Shown: piece by piece, positions 1 through 12,740 of the stretch
Layout: each line of letters begins with the position of its first letter
How positions within the stretch are numbered: position 1 is the stretch's first letter
DNA from: Proteles cristata cristata
Taxonomy: Eukaryota; Chordata; Mammalia; Carnivora; Hyaenidae
Reading direction: 5' to 3'
Length of the DNA stretch: 64,000 bases
NCBI GenBank assembly: GCA_017311185.1
Contig: JAESUZ010002552.1
Location: forward strand, 1,674,001 to 1,738,000
The notes under the pieces: model-generated
What the model was told of the DNA's origin: nothing
What the model saw: the letters and a program-made list of their open reading frames with translations, nothing else
The model's database searches: none
Position numbers and translations under genes: made by a program

Positions 1-147
1 GGCTCAGGATCTCAGTCATGAGATGACCAAGTTTCATGAAGCTTCATGGAGCCTGAGGCTAGGCTTAGAGCCTGTTGAAGATCGTCTCTCTCCCTCCTCC
101 TCTCTCCTGCCTAGTGCACTTTCTTTCTCTCAGAAAAGTTAAACACA
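1..147 (+). mobile_element. SINEC_Fc-type SINE, left end outside window
   Basis: Degenerate B-box half and CT-rich tail; the head is cut off by the window edge. Confidence 0.65.
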
Positions 148-655
148 GAATTACAATATGACTCAGCAATTCCGCTCTCAGGCATTTACCCAAGAGAACT
201 GAAAACACAGCCACATAACGACTCGTACACAGATGTTCACAGCAGCATTATTCATTACAGTCAGTGGAAACAACAAAGATGTCTGTAATCAGAATGTGGT
301 ATATCCATGCAGTCAGATATTATTTAGCCATTAAAAAGGAATGAAGTACTGACTCACACTGTAACATGAATGAGTTGTGAAAACACGTGCTATGAAAGCC
401 AAACAAAAAAGGCCACCAAGTTACAGGACTCCACCTATGTGAAACATCTAAAACAGACAAATCTTCAGAGATAGAAAGGACTGTTATGGTCACGGGGGCT
501 CGGAGCAGGAGTGGGGAATGGAGAGTGACTGCTAACGAGTATGGTGTTTCTTGCTGAGAGCATGGAAACATTCTGAAATCAGAAAGTGGGGACGCTACAC
601 AATTTTGTGAACACACTAAAAAACCACTGAATTACATTATTTATAAGGGTGAATT
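148..655 (+). mobile_element. Old L1 3' end
   Basis: Text typical of the end of L1 ORF2 and its 3' UTR (CAGCAATTCCGCTCTCAGG, AGCAGCATTATTCATTACAG, TATTTAGCCATTAAAAAGG). Confidence 0.7.
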
Positions 656-750
656 TTATATCAGGCTCTACACTGACAGTGCAGAGCTTGCTTGAGATTC
701 CCTCGCCCTCATGCTTTCTCTTTCAAAATAAACAAACTTTAAAAAATAAA
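656..750 (+). mobile_element. SINE 3' fragment
   Basis: Only the CAGGCTCTACACTGACAGTG part and the A-rich tail remain. Confidence 0.65.
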
Positions 751-765
751 AAAACTGATTAAGAA

Positions 766-990
766 GGAGTGCCTGGATAGCTCAGTCTGAGCATCTGACT
801 TCAGTTCAGGTCATGATCTCACAGTTTGTGAGTCCAAGACCCATATAAGGATCATTGCTGTCACCACAGAGCCCACTTTGGATCCTCTGTTCCCCACCTT
901 CTCTCTGCCTTTCCCTCACTCGTGCTCTGTCTCACTCGTGATCTTTGCCTCTCTCAAACTAAAAAAACAACAACAACAAAAAACAACCAA
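766..990 (+). mobile_element. SINE, degenerate
   Basis: Full head-to-tail structure with many substitutions, so an old copy. Confidence 0.75.
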
Positions 991-1423
991 AAAACTGATT
1001 AGGAAAAAAAGCCTTTAAGGAACCAAAATACAGATCACAAAGATCATACAATAAAGTCATTTCCCTTTGTTTAAAAAAAATATTTTGAATCTTAACTGAA
1101 ATTTATTTATTCTCACTTTACATAACTAGTACAAACCTTTCTGTATTAAGCCTATAGTGTATTAAAAACTTATATTATGGGAATAAAATTGATATAGACA
1201 GGCATGCTGACAGTAAAGTTTAAAAAATGGCAAAAGAGGGCCCTCCATGAGAGCCTGTTTGTGCTTAGTGTCCTGTGCACACGCTTTGCAGGCAACGGCG
1301 CCATGTGTCTGACTTCCAGCAGACAAGCTGAATGGGTCGCAGCAGCAGTTACTTTTGCTGCCGGTACAGCTGTGACTGGGAATCTAGCTCACAAAAGATT
1401 TTACAGTAAAGATCATCCAACGA

Positions 1424-1641
1424 GGGGCACCTGGGTAGTTCAAGTTGGTTAAGCATATGATTTCAGCTCAAGGTCATGATTTCATAGTTCGTGGATTCGA
1501 GCCCTGCATTGGGATCTAGAGCTCAGTGCCTGAAGCCTGCTTCAGATTCTGTGTCTCTCTCTCGCTCTGCTCTGCCCCTCCCCTGCTCATGCTCTCAGTC
1601 CCTCTCTCTCTCTCTCAAAAATAAACAAACATTAAAAACAA
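1424..1641 (+). mobile_element. SINEC_Fc SINE inside CISD1 pseudogene
   Basis: Flanked by AAGATCATCC on both sides. It was inserted at the left junction of the truncated L1. Confidence 0.88.
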
Positions 1642-1651
1642 GATCATCCTT

Positions 1652-1788
1652 ATGGGAGAGGGGAAACTGGGTGATGGGCCTGGAGGAGGGCACTTGTTGG
1701 GTTGAGCACTGGGTGTTATATGGAAACCAACTTGACAATAAACTATATTTTTAAAAAATCTGCAAACCTATTGATCCTTAAAAAAAAA
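1652..1788 (+). mobile_element. 5'-truncated L1 3' end inside the CISD1 pseudogene
   Basis: Contains the carnivore L1 3' end text (GGGTGATGGGC, GAGGGCACTTGTTGGG, GAGCACTGGGTGTTATATGG, AATAAA) and a poly(A) run. ATCATCCAAC occurs before the inserted block (1412) and after it (1790), as a target duplication. Confidence 0.75.
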
Positions 1789-2369
1789 AATCATCCAACA
1801 AATCTATGGTGAACCCTCACATCTGGAAAGACAACCCCAAGGCAGTACATGCATGTGTTTGACACTGAGGATTTGGGAGATAAAAGCTGCATACTGACAT
1901 TGCTGGAGGCCCACCAGGGTCCCATTCTGGGATGGAGTCACACAAATACAACTTAGAGACTGCAGACAACGTGGGACCTCTGATCATTTAGAGAAAGGAA
2001 ACTTAAATGGACAGGTTTGATGCTTCAAACCAACTCATCATGATGTTACCTGACTGCTTAATGAGAATGACTACCACTTATGTCTGATTCACCTCCCCTG
2101 GGTTCTGGATGGGATATAATGCCAACTGCAGCTTTCGTATTCACAGCATTTGCCTTACTTGTTGAACCATCCTGATGCACAGTTTAAATACAAAAAGGAA
2201 AAAGTAAAAACCTCATCCCTGTGGGTTAAAAAAAAAATTGCAAAAGAACTTGAAAACAATAGTATGAGGCCATTCAGTCAGGACAAATTGGTCTGTAAAC
2301 TTCATTAGGATCTGGCAGTATCACTAATACTCAGCCTCGTACAGTAAGCTATGTTTATAATAATGAAAA

Positions 2370-2615
2370 TAAGGAAGATGATTAAAATTAGAGCTAATAC
2401 ACTTATCACTTTCATTGTGCCAATCACTGTCCTAAGTTCTCAACCTTTACTCAGTCAGTAACTCCAACAACCCTACAAAGAAAAGTACTACTATTATCTC
2501 ATTTTACAGATGAAGAAACTGAGAGATCAAAGAGCTAAGTGGTAAAGTTCAGATTTAAACACAGCCTTCAGAGTCTATCCTCTTAACTATTACATGATAC
2601 TGCCTCTCAGAGATG
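2370..2615 (-). mobile_element. MIR
   Basis: Contains ATTTTACAGATGAAGAAACT and AGAGCTAAGTGGTAAAG-type core text. Confidence 0.75.
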
Positions 2616-2849
2616 AACAAGTCATTGTTTAAAAAAAAAAAAAAGAAAAAAGAAAAAGTTAAATGATATTCAGTATGCTCTAAGACTGGAATATCTTAAT
2701 TTTTATTTCACTATAACAGTGCTCTTTAAAAAAAACAATCTGAAAAATCATGGCAGCCTATGTATGATCTAAAGGAGACCATCTGAAGTAAAAGAACACT
2801 TACTGACTTCAACCTGTACCCCCAGCTTACTTATTTTCCCCAATTCTAG

Positions 2850-3120
2850 CTAAAGCAGACTGCTCACATTCCTTCAACATACAGAGCCTATGTTTTCATG
2901 CCCCTGTGTTAAAGGCCTTTTGTTCATTTCTCTGACTAGAAAATTTCTACTTGCCCTTCTAAAACCTGGCTCAAATAACACTTCCTCGGTGCCGAATTCT
3001 CTGATGCTGCTAGGCAAAATTGTGTTCACACAGCGTTTTGTACATCTCTCTATTCAAGAATCTATCACAGTTCATCATAATTGAGAGCCTAACCCCCCTT
3101 TTCACCTCCTCCAATTAGAA
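2850..3120. mobile_element. L2-like fragment
   Basis: Contains CTAAAACCTGGCTCAAATAA-type text typical of L2 3' regions. Confidence 0.5.
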
Positions 3121-3734
3121 CCTAGTTCACTGTAAATGTTAAAATTAAATTTGAAAGTTCTGATATCTAATAAAGTAAAATTATTTTTTAAAAACTTAGC
3201 AATACAAAATCACCAGTCAGCTAAGGTCCACACAGTCAGGGTTTTATTTTAACAAAAGTCATAAGATTTAAGTATTTAAAAGGAATAAAGTTCACTTTCA
3301 CATAAACTAGAAGTTACAAAGGTTCCGACAGACTGAATTCCATCACCAGAAATCTTTTTAACAAGAAAAGACTGATACTCTGGAGGAAACCTGAGCTATC
3401 TGTCACAGTAAAGTAATATGAATAATTACGTGGGTAAAACTTTAAGTGAGAGATGAGGGTTCCCAGAGAGTCAAAGGAGTGGCAGGTAGGCTACCAGGAT
3501 ACCATTTACTAAGTTACTGCTTGAGTCACACGTGCTAACTTAATCTCATCTTTCCTAATTCATGTCACTCCTTGAAAGTAATTTACTACCTAAAAAGTTC
3601 TAGTAGAATTTACATTTTATTACTAGTTCTAGATGAGTTAATATTTCCAACTGGACCAAACCAAATACAACCATACCTACAATCAACCCATTTCTCTCCC
3701 AATACGTAATTTATAACAAACTAGTAACATACAT

Positions 3735-3795
3735 AAATACATATATATACATATATACACACACACACACGTGTACATACAGTACATATACATAA
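3735..3795. repeat. (TA)/(CA) microsatellite
   Basis: Alternating ACATATATAC and ACACACAC units. Confidence 0.85.
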
Positions 3796-4198
3796 TATGG
3801 TATGTAATAAGTATAAAAGGGGTCTCTCAAATATTTATTGAGTTAACTGTTAATTCAATAGGAAAAGTTACCTATAAAAGAAATATTTCAGTTTTCTTTA
3901 TTTAAAAAAGCTAACTGATTTTATTTTTTAATTACCTCATATTTATGACTTCCCTAATATACTATAGCTCTGGCAAAATACACTCTCTTTACTCCCAACC
4001 TCAGCTGAACCTCAACCTTCTTTCAAACGCTTGCCTATCTACAAACTTTCATGATCTTCATCATCTCTAAGGGACCTACTGCCTCCAACTCATCTTCATG
4101 ACTATTAGTCACTGACTGTTCAGAGGTAAACAAATCTATCAAAGGTAGGGATGGCTCAATATCCTCCAAGACAACCTTTTATATAAAACACACCTTTA

Positions 4199-4410
4199 GG
4201 GGCACCTGGGTGGCTCAGTCGGTTAAGCATCTAAGTTCGGCTCAGGTCATGATCTCACAGTTTGGGAGTTCAAGCCCCACGCTGGGCTCTGTGCTGAGTG
4301 TCTGGAGCCTGCTTTGGATTCTGGGTCTCCCTCTCTCTCTCTCTGCCCCTTCCCTGCTCACACTGTCTCTCTCTCAAAAATAAACATTAAAATAATTACA
4401 AAAAATAACA
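4199..4410 (+). mobile_element. SINEC_Fc SINE
   Basis: Complete; flanked by AAAACACACCTTTA and AAAACATACCTTTA. Confidence 0.88.
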
Positions 4411-4544
4411 AAACATACCTTTAAATCAAATATCAACTGTGCAGTCTCATTGACATAAAATTAATATTAATTCAACTACTTCTATGTGTTACCCATTCAG
4501 GCAGTCACAGACCTGAATAAGTATTTGTGTAGTATTTGTCATTA

Positions 4545-4871
<327 letters not shown>

Positions 4872-5048
4872 TTACAAAATATGTGTTCTATTGCAGAAAT
4901 ATAAAAAAAATTGCACAAGACCATAAGAAATGATCTGTAATACCTCTGCCCAAGGGCAATTATTTTCCATGTTTAGTGCTTCCCCTAGAAGGGTGGGTTC
5001 TTAAAACCATGCGAGAGACTAATGGTTCAGAAATTACACAGCAGACAA

Positions 5049-5508
5049 GGGCCGCCTGGGTGGCTCAGTCGGTTGAGAGTTTGGCTTCAGCTCAGGTCAT
5101 GATCTCACGGTTCGTGGGTTTGAGCCCTGCGTCGGGCTCTGTGCTGACAGCTCAGAGCCTGGAGCCTGCTTTCAATTCTGTGTCTCCCTCTCTCTTCCCC
5201 CCCCCTCTCTAGTGCTTGGTCTGTCTCTCTCTCTCTCTCTTTCAAAAATAAAATTAAGCATCTGACTTCAGCTCAGGTCATGATCTCACGGTTCGTGGGT
5301 TCGAGCCCCGCGTTGGGCTCTGTGCTGACAGCTAGCTCAGAGCCTGGAGCCTGTTTCAGATTTGTATCTCCCTCTCTCTCTCTCTGACCCTCCCCTGCTC
5401 ATGCTCTCTCTCTCTGTCTCTCTCAGAAATAAATAAAAAACATTAAAACTTTTTTAAAAACAATAAAAAATTATTAAAATAAATAAATAAATAAATAAAT
5501 AAAAGAAA
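5049..5508 (+). mobile_element. Tandem SINE dimer
   Basis: A complete SINE (to about 5252) is followed without spacer by a second copy that lacks its first 25 bases or so, then an (AAAT)n tail. One target duplication brackets the pair: AAATTACACAGCAGAC before and AAATTACATAGCAGAC after. Confidence 0.88.
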
Positions 5509-6019
5509 AAACAAATTACATAGCAGACTAAATATTGCACGGGGGAGGGAGACATCACACCAAAAAGTGCTAGATGCAAGTTTGTTTTAAATGCACAGGT
5601 CACCTCACAACAGAATAAACAAAATTCCCAAAGGTAGAAATAAAATATGTGGCTACCCTGGGAAGTAATGCAGAGGCCAGAGTTTTACAACCACTAGGGT
5701 GACGGCGCAGAGGGGTCCTGAACCCAGAAAAGCATGGAGTTGAAATGAGATACCATTCCTTGCCATATAAATGACCTCCAGAATTTGCCTGATAATTCTT
5801 TTTCCCATCTTCTACTTTCAACTTTTCTGAGTCCAGATGCTTTACATAGGTTTCTTTTAAAGAATACGTAGCTATATTTTTAAAACTCAATGTAACAATC
5901 TTTGTTTTTTAACTAGTGAGGTTAGTACATTTTATATTTGTTATAATGACTGATAAATTTGTATTTATTCCTACCATCTTATTTTGTACTTGCCATTTAC
6001 ATGGATTTTTCTGTGTCTG

Positions 6020-6461
6020 AGAAAGACAAATAAATTAGTGGAACAGAAAAGACCCACACATATACAGAGCCTTCACTTATCATAGAGGACTGGTCTTTTC
6101 CAAAAATAGTAGTGCAACAATTGGGTATCCATATAGAAAAACAATAAAGTCAAACTAAACCCTCACCTTACACTATAATAAAAAAGCAAAAAAAAAACAA
6201 AAAAACAAAAAAACCCCACCAAATAACTACGTAGGTTATACACCTAACTGTGAAAGCCAGATCTATAAAGCTTGAAAAGACAATAGAAGAAAATCATCTT
6301 TCTTAAACAAGATAAAAAGCATTAACCACACCATACAAAAGATAATTAAATTCTACTTTATAAAAAACTTGTTTATCAAGATACCCTAACAAAGAGTAAG
6401 AACATATAATCAAAGAATATACTTGAAAAACATATGTCTAAATGTACATATATCCAAAATA
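6020..6461 (+). mobile_element. L1 ORF2 fragment
   Basis: Degenerate ORF2-like text (GTGGAACAGAAAAGACCC, CAAACTAAACCCTCACCTTA). It ends where Tigger1 begins. Confidence 0.6.
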
Positions 6462-6645
6462 TACAGGTATACCTCAGAGATATTGTAGGTTCAATTCCAG
6501 ACCACCATAATAAAGGACCTATCTCAATAAAATGAGTCAAATGAGTATTCTGGCTTCCCAGTACATACAAAAGTTACGTTTTTATACTATACTATATAGT
6601 CCATTAAGAGTATAAGAGTATTAGGTCTTTAAAAATGTATATACC

Positions 6646-6854
6646 GGGGCACCTGGGTGGCTTGGTCAATTAAGCGTCCAACTTCAGCTCAGGTCATGAT
6701 CTCACGGTTCGTGGGTTCGAGCCCCGCGTTGGGCTCTGTGCTGACAGCTAGCTCAGAGCCTGGAGCCTGCTTCGGATTCTGTCTCCCGCTCTCTCTGACC
6801 CTCCCCGGCTCACACTGCCTCTCTCAGAAATAAGTAAAAAATTGTTTAAAAAAT
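6646..6854 (+). mobile_element. SINEC_Fc SINE within Tigger1
   Basis: Flanked by a perfect AAAAATGTATATACC duplication. Confidence 0.92.
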
Positions 6855-7149
6855 AAAAATGTATATACCGTAATTAAAAATATTTTATTGCTAAAAAACG
6901 CCAACCATTATCTAAGCTTTTAGTGAGTTGTAAGCTTTCTGATGGTGGAGGGTCCTGACTAATGCTGATGGCTGACTGATGAGGGTGGGTGTGGCTGCGG
7001 CAACTCCTTAAAATAAGACAACGGTGAAGTCTATTGCTCTGATGGACTCTTCCTTTCCTGAAGTTCTCTTTACCATTAGAGGCTCTCTGAGAGCATTATA
7101 CCCACAGTAGAAATTTTTTTCAAAATCTTTCAGTCCTCTCAAAGCCTTC

Positions 7150-8750
7150 CATTGCTTTATCAATTAAGTTTATGTCATTCATATTCTAAATCCTCTGCTA
7201 TCACTTCGACAGTCTTCACAGCATCTTCCCCAGAAGATTCCATCTCAAGACATGACTTTCTTTGCTCCACTGTAAGACGGAACTCCCTCATCAGTTCGAG
7301 TTTGATCCTGAGATTGCAGTCATGCAGTCCCATCTTTGGGCTCCACTTATGATTCTAGTTCTCGTTACTTCTGTCACACCTGCAGCTACTTCCTGCCCTG
7401 AGGTCTTGAGCCCCTCAAAGTCTACAGGAGGGCTACAATCAACTTCTTCCAGACTCCTGCTAATGCTGATATTTTGACTTCCTCCCAGGAATCACCAATG
7501 TTTTTAATGTCATCTAGAATGGTAAATCCTTTCCAGGGGTTTTTAACGGACTTTGCCCAGATCCACAGAGGAATCATTATCTATGGCAGCCTTATGAAAT
7601 GTATTTCGTTAAGCAGTGATTTGAAGATCCTTGATCCACGGGCTGCAGAATGGATGCGGTGTTAGCAGGCATGAAAACAACATGAACCTTTTACATCTCC
7701 ATCAGACCTCCCAGGGGACTAAGTGCAATGTCAATGAGCAGTAATATTTTGAAATTATTTTTTAAATACTTATTTTTGAGAGAGAAAACCCAAGTGAGGG
7801 GAGGGGCAGAGAGACAGGGAAACAGAATCTGAAGCAAGCTCCAGCTTGCTCAAGCTAACAGCTCAGAGCCCCATGTGGGGCTTGAACTCACTGAGATCAT
7901 GACCTGAGCCAAAGTTAGACCGAGGCGCCCCTGAAATATTTTTTTTCCTTTGAGCAGGTCTCACCAGTAGGCTTAAAATATTCAGTAAACCACATTGTAA
8001 ACAGTTGCGCTATCATCCAGGCTTTGCTGTTCCATTTACAGAGCACAAGCAGAGTAGATTTAGCATCATTCTTAAGGGCCCTAGGATGTTGGAGTGGTAA
8101 ATGAGCTGTGGCTTCAACTTAGTCATCAGCTGCATTAGCCCCTCAACAAGAGAGTCGGCCCGTCCTGTGAAGATTTGAGGCCAGACACGGATCTCTACCA
8201 ACGAAAGTCCTAGATGGTATCTTCATCTGAAAGAAAACTGTTTCATCTACGTGGAAAACTTAAGTTTAATGTAGCCACCTTCACTATCTTAGCTAGATGT
8301 TCTGGAGAGCTCACTGCAGCTTCTACACCAGCACTTGCTGCTTCAACTTGCATTTCTGTTACAAGATAGTATAGCGTCTTCCCTTAAACCCCAAGAGCCA
8401 GCCTCTGCTAGCTTCAAACTTTTCTTCTGCAGCTTCCCCTCTCTTATACTTCACAAAATAGAAGACAGTCAGGACCTTGCTCTGGATTAGGCTTTGACTT
8501 AAGGGAATGTTGGGGCTGGTTTGGTCCTCTACCCAGACCCCTAAAAGTTTCTCCACATCTGCAGTACGGCTGTTTTGCTTTTATCATCTGTGTGTTCACT
8601 GGAGTAGCACTTTTAATTTCCTTCAAGAACTTTTCCTTTGCACTCAACTGGTGTAAGAGACATAGCTCTCAGCCTATCTCAGCTTTAGATGTGACTTCCT
8701 CACTAAGCTAAATCATTTCTAGGTTTTTGTTTAACTGAGAGGCATGCCAC
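7150..8750 (-). pseudogene. Tigger1 transposase remnant
   Basis: Minus-strand fragments in several frames read like a pogo-type transposase: AKEKFLKEIKSATPVNTQM, EDQTSPNIPLSQSLIQSK, EEKFEASRGWL and, further on, the DDE-domain part near 8013-8201. Frameshifts, stop codons and a SINE at 7758-7931 break it. Confidence 0.82.
7758..7931 (-). mobile_element. SINE within Tigger1, reverse
   Basis: Reverse complement of the family, moderately diverged; it interrupts the transposase remnant. Confidence 0.85.
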
Positions 8751-8916
8751 TCTTCCTTTTATCTGAACACTTAAGAGGCCACTGTAGGGTCAGTAAGTGG
8801 CCTAATTTCAATATTGTGTCTCAGGAAACAGGGAGGCCAAACGAGAGAGATGAGGAAACAGCTGGTCAATGGAGTAGTCAGAACACATACATTTATCAAT
8901 TAAGTTCACCATTTTA

Positions 8917-9012
8917 GGAGTGCTTAGATGGCTCAGTACAGCATGCAACTTTTGATTTTAGGGTCATGAGTTCAAGCCCCACATTAGGCGCAGAGCTTTC
9001 TTTAAAAAAAAA
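8917..9012 (+). mobile_element. Short CAN-SINE within Tigger1
   Basis: About 95 bases with a tRNA-like head and poly(A) but no CT tract. It is flanked by AAGTTCACCATTT on both sides and belongs to an older or different subfamily. Confidence 0.75.
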
Positions 9013-9740
9013 AGTTCACCATTTCACAAGGGTGTGGTTTGTGGTGCCCCAAAACAATTAGAATAGTAACATCAAAGATCACTGTAACAAACCTAAATGA
9101 GCAAGTCTGAAATACTGGGAGAATTTAGCATATGACAGAGACATAAAGTGAGCAAATGCTGTTGGAATAACGGAGTAGAAGGTTGCCAGATACCTTCAAT
9201 TTGTTAACAAAACAAAATGCACTACCTGCAAAGCACAATAAAACGAGGCACACCTGTAATTGCTACTGTGCCATTTCCTTTTTCCTCTCCTTCTGGAACT
9301 TCAATTACTTACACATAAAGGCCTTTTCATCATATTCCGTATGTCCTTTACACTCTTCCATCTTCTCCATCCTTCTGCCTCTCAGTGCTTTAGCCTGAAT
9401 TTTTTTCCTTTTACTTCACTAATTTTCTTTTCAGCTTTATCTATGCTGGTAAACCCATTCACTGAGTTCCTAATAACCAGTTCTTGTGTTTTTCAGTTTC
9501 AGAATTTCTAATTCATTATTTCAAATCTCAAAGTTACCAATTTTGTCTTTAATTCTTTTAACACATTAATCACAGATTTATTAAGTTCATGATTGATAAT
9601 TCAAATATCTCTGCTTGTCCTACGGGGATGTTTCTACTGTCAATTTTTCCTCTTGGTTTCCAGTTGCATTTTGTCTTTTCATGTGCCGATTTTTTTTTTT
9701 ACTGAATGTTAGACACCGTATATATATAAAAAATTATAGA

Positions 9741-9962
9741 GTGGTATCTGAGTGGCCCAATCAGTTAAGTGTCCAACTCTTGATTTCAGTTTCAGCTCAG
9801 GTCATGATCCCACAGTTTGTGAGATCAAGTGCCATATCAAACTCTTCGCTGATAGTGCAGAACCTGCTTAGGACTCTCTCTCTCTCTCCCCCCCCTTCCT
9901 CCCTCTCCCCCTCCCCCTCTCATGTGCACACTCACTCTGTCCCTCTCAAATAAACATTTTTT
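9741..9962 (+). mobile_element. SINE, degenerate
   Basis: Flanked by AAAAATTATAGAG duplications; long C/T-rich tail. Confidence 0.85.
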
Positions 9963-10072
9963 AAAAATTATAGAGACAACCTGAGGCCATCGATGATGCT
10001 ATTCAGAAAGGGTTTACTTTTGCTTCTGGCAGGCAAACAGGCTGGGGACATTAAGAATCCCAGACTATTTTT

Positions 10073-10298
10073 GGGGCACCTGGGTGGCTTAGTCGGTTGA
10101 GCGTCCGACTTTCGCTTAGGTCATGATCTCACGGATCGTGGGTTCGAGCCCCGCGTCGGGCTCTGTGCTGACTGCCAGTTCAGAGCCTGGAGCCTGTTTC
10201 AGTCTGTGACTCCCTCTCTCTCTGACCCTCCTGCTCACGCTGTCTCTCTCTCTCTCTCTCTCTCAAAAATAAATAAAACATTAAAAAAAAAAAAAAAA
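10073..10298 (+). mobile_element. SINEC_Fc SINE, young subfamily
   Basis: Carries GGCTTAGTCGGTTGAGC and GACTGCCAGTTCAG variants. Flanked by a perfect AAGAATCCCAGACTATTTT duplication, so recent. Confidence 0.93.
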
Positions 10299-12517
10299 AG
10301 AATCCCAGACTATTTTCATGTAATCCAGAATTAAAAAGATTGAAAAACTGGGTTTTAATCCCTTTAAAGACTAGTCTACTTCTGTTTCACCCTTACTCCT
10401 ACAATTTAGGCCCTGAGGGACCCAACCCAAAAAACCCCACAGTTTCCAGGGCCCTCTAACTTGGCAGGCCCTAATTCCAATTGTTTTTGTCCTCCCTGAC
10501 ATCTGAATTTTGAAAACTCTACTCGGCCTTTCAACTGTCACTTCCAGAATCAGCCTTGACCTTACGGGCAAGGCGGCCTCAAACGTCAGGCAAACTTCTC
10601 AGAGCTTTCCTCATCTTCCAGAACCTGGCCTCATAATTCCTTACTGTCTTCACAGCTGAGTGCCTTCTGGTTTTTCTAGTTATCAGCAATATAGTTGGTT
10701 GAAACTTACCTAACGTTGTCTACCAGTGGGAGAAGCAAAGTGTGACACCTTGCTTTTTATTTCACATTTAAAAACATCAATTTCTTCCTTGTGTCAACGG
10801 AAGTTCATTATAAACTTTTTTATGATGTCTAAATGATTCCATTCTATAGATATACTGTAACATATCTCAAACATCCCCCCTTTTAACATTTACATTGCTT
10901 ACAAGCCTTTACTGTTCCACGTACCACTGTGATGGACATCACTGGCCACGGTGCTCTTCTATACATTAGATTATTTCCTTAGGATAGATGCCCCAGAAGC
11001 GGAAACAAGAGGTCCATCTAGAATAACTATAAAATTCCCATTTAATAACTAATCATCAATGACTCTTCAAATGAAGAGGAAGACAATAAATTTTTAAAGC
11101 TAGGTATTTTATTCTCTGTATGCCATTTCCTGAACTCTTGAAAAAATAGTCCCATATAACAAACACAAGCTGCATCAACAAAAATATCTGATGTATGAAT
11201 ATTTTAACAGTGTTTTAGGAAGCTGCTCATCTCATCAAAGGTTTAAGCCAAAAGGGAACATAGCCAAGAAAAAAAAAGACTCTATATTCAGAAGACAACT
11301 ATATTCTAAGTGCAAGAATTAAGAACTTATATCAATAAAAGTCTCCAATATACAAGTGTTATATTCCAAAACCTCATTTGTAAGTCAGTTGTTTATAATT
11401 CAGAATATATTTTTATAGTGTATTTATAATAAAATAACTACAATGATAGCTTCCTTAGGTTAATCCATGGAGGGAGGTAGGGGAGTCTAACAATAAGACT
11501 AAGAGATCAAGACCCAGCAAAGACTACATGAGATATATAGCTAAAGGTTTTTATTTTCAGAGAAAATTAGACATGATTTATAGAGAGAAAGAATCAGAAG
11601 AGAAAAAGATAAATGAAAAGCTAAGGTTTCTGGCAAGACAACAGGGAATGAGAGGCAACACAGTTAGAAACACTGAATACCATTAAAAGAAGGGTTACCT
11701 CCCCTTCCTCTCAAACAGAAGAAAGCCAGGGAGGGCAGGTTCAGAGATAAATTCAGAGATATTTATTTATTCAGAGATAAATTCAGCAGTAAGCTGAAGG
11801 CTGTTCCTGATGGTTTTGACTTTCCTCAGTGCACATATTCAACAAATATACGCCAAGCACTGGGATAAAGAAGTGCAAAGACAATATGCCTGGATCTGAG
11901 AGCAATCAGGCAATAAACTATAAAAAAGAAATTTAAAAAAAAAAACAAGGTTCTAACACCTGAAACCATAAAACTCTCAGAAGAAAATACAGGTGGCAAG
12001 CTCCTTGACATTGGACTTGAGGATTTTTTGGATCAGACTCCAAAAGCAAGGGCAAAAAAGCAAAAATAAATGGTACAACATCAAACTAAAAAGTCTCTGC
12101 ATAGCAAACGAAACCATCAAAATGAAAAAGGACTCTACTGAATGGAAGATATTTGCAAATCATTTATCTGATAAGGAGTTAACATGCAGAACACATGAAG
12201 AACGCTTGTAACTCAATAAAGTTTTTTTAAATCTTGGATTTTCACATGGGCAAAGGTCTCAACAGACATGTTTTCCAAGAAGACATACAGATGGCCAACA
12301 GGCACATGATCAACATCACTAATCATGAGGGAAATGCAAATCAATACCACAATGGCATATCACCGTATGCCTGTCAGCATGGCTAGTATCAAAAAGAAAT
12401 AAGTGTTGGCAAGAATGGAGAGAAAACTGGTAACCCTCATGCACTCTTGGTGGGAATGTAAATTGGTGCAGTCATTTGGAAAATACTATGAAGGTTCCTT
12501 AAAAAATTAAAAACAGA

Positions 12518-12643
12518 GGGGTGCTTGGGTGGCTCAGTCAGTTGAGCACCCAACTCTTGGTTTCAGCACAGGTCATGATCTCATAGATCGAGAGTTCAAG
12601 GCCCACATCAGGCTTCGTGCTAACAGTGCAGAACCTGCTTGAG

Positions 12644-12683
<40 letters not shown>

Positions 12684-12740
12684 CCTCCCTCCCATCTCTC
12701 TCTCTCTCTCAAAATAAACTTAAAAAATTTTTTAATTATA
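12518..12740 (+). mobile_element. SINE within L1
   Basis: Complete, diverged; extended (CT)n tract at 12647-12680. Confidence 0.85.

Larger units (their letters stand above)
1238..2238 (+). pseudogene. CISD1 (mitoNEET) processed pseudogene, interrupted
   Basis: From 1303 the sequence reads MCLTSSRQAEWVAAAVTFAA, then GTAVTGNLAHKRFYSKDHP. This parallels the CISD1 start, membrane anchor and KRFYVKDH segment. After an insertion (about 1424-1789) the homology resumes with the KDNPK, EDLGDK and DNVGPLII regions at nucleotide level, followed by a 3' UTR and a poly(A) run at about 2227-2237. There are no introns and the frame is shifted. The Cys-Arg-Cys part of the iron-sulphur site is lost, so it is dead. 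Similar flanks (GCAAAAGA near 1230 and after 2238) look like a target duplication. It is a retrocopy inside CBL intron 2. Confidence 0.88.
6464..9256 (-). mobile_element. Tigger1 DNA transposon, nearly full length, inactive
   Basis: Terminal inverted repeats CAGGTATACCTC at the left and its degenerate complement GAGGCACACCTG at the right are flanked by TA on both sides (6462-6463 and 9257-9258), the duplication expected of a Tc1/mariner-pogo element. The interior matches Tigger1 from memory along its whole length, with the transposase on the minus strand. Without the three SINEs inside it (6646, 7758, 8917) it is about 2.3 kb, close to the roughly 2.4 kb consensus. Confidence 0.9.
9300..10700 (-). 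mobile_element. Probable old L1 fragment, reverse, split by two SINEs
   Basis: T-rich text around CACTGAGTTCCTAATAACC, AATATCTCTGCTTGTCC and ACTGAATGTTAGACACCG resembles a common old L1-type repeat. The boundaries are unclear. Confidence 0.35.
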
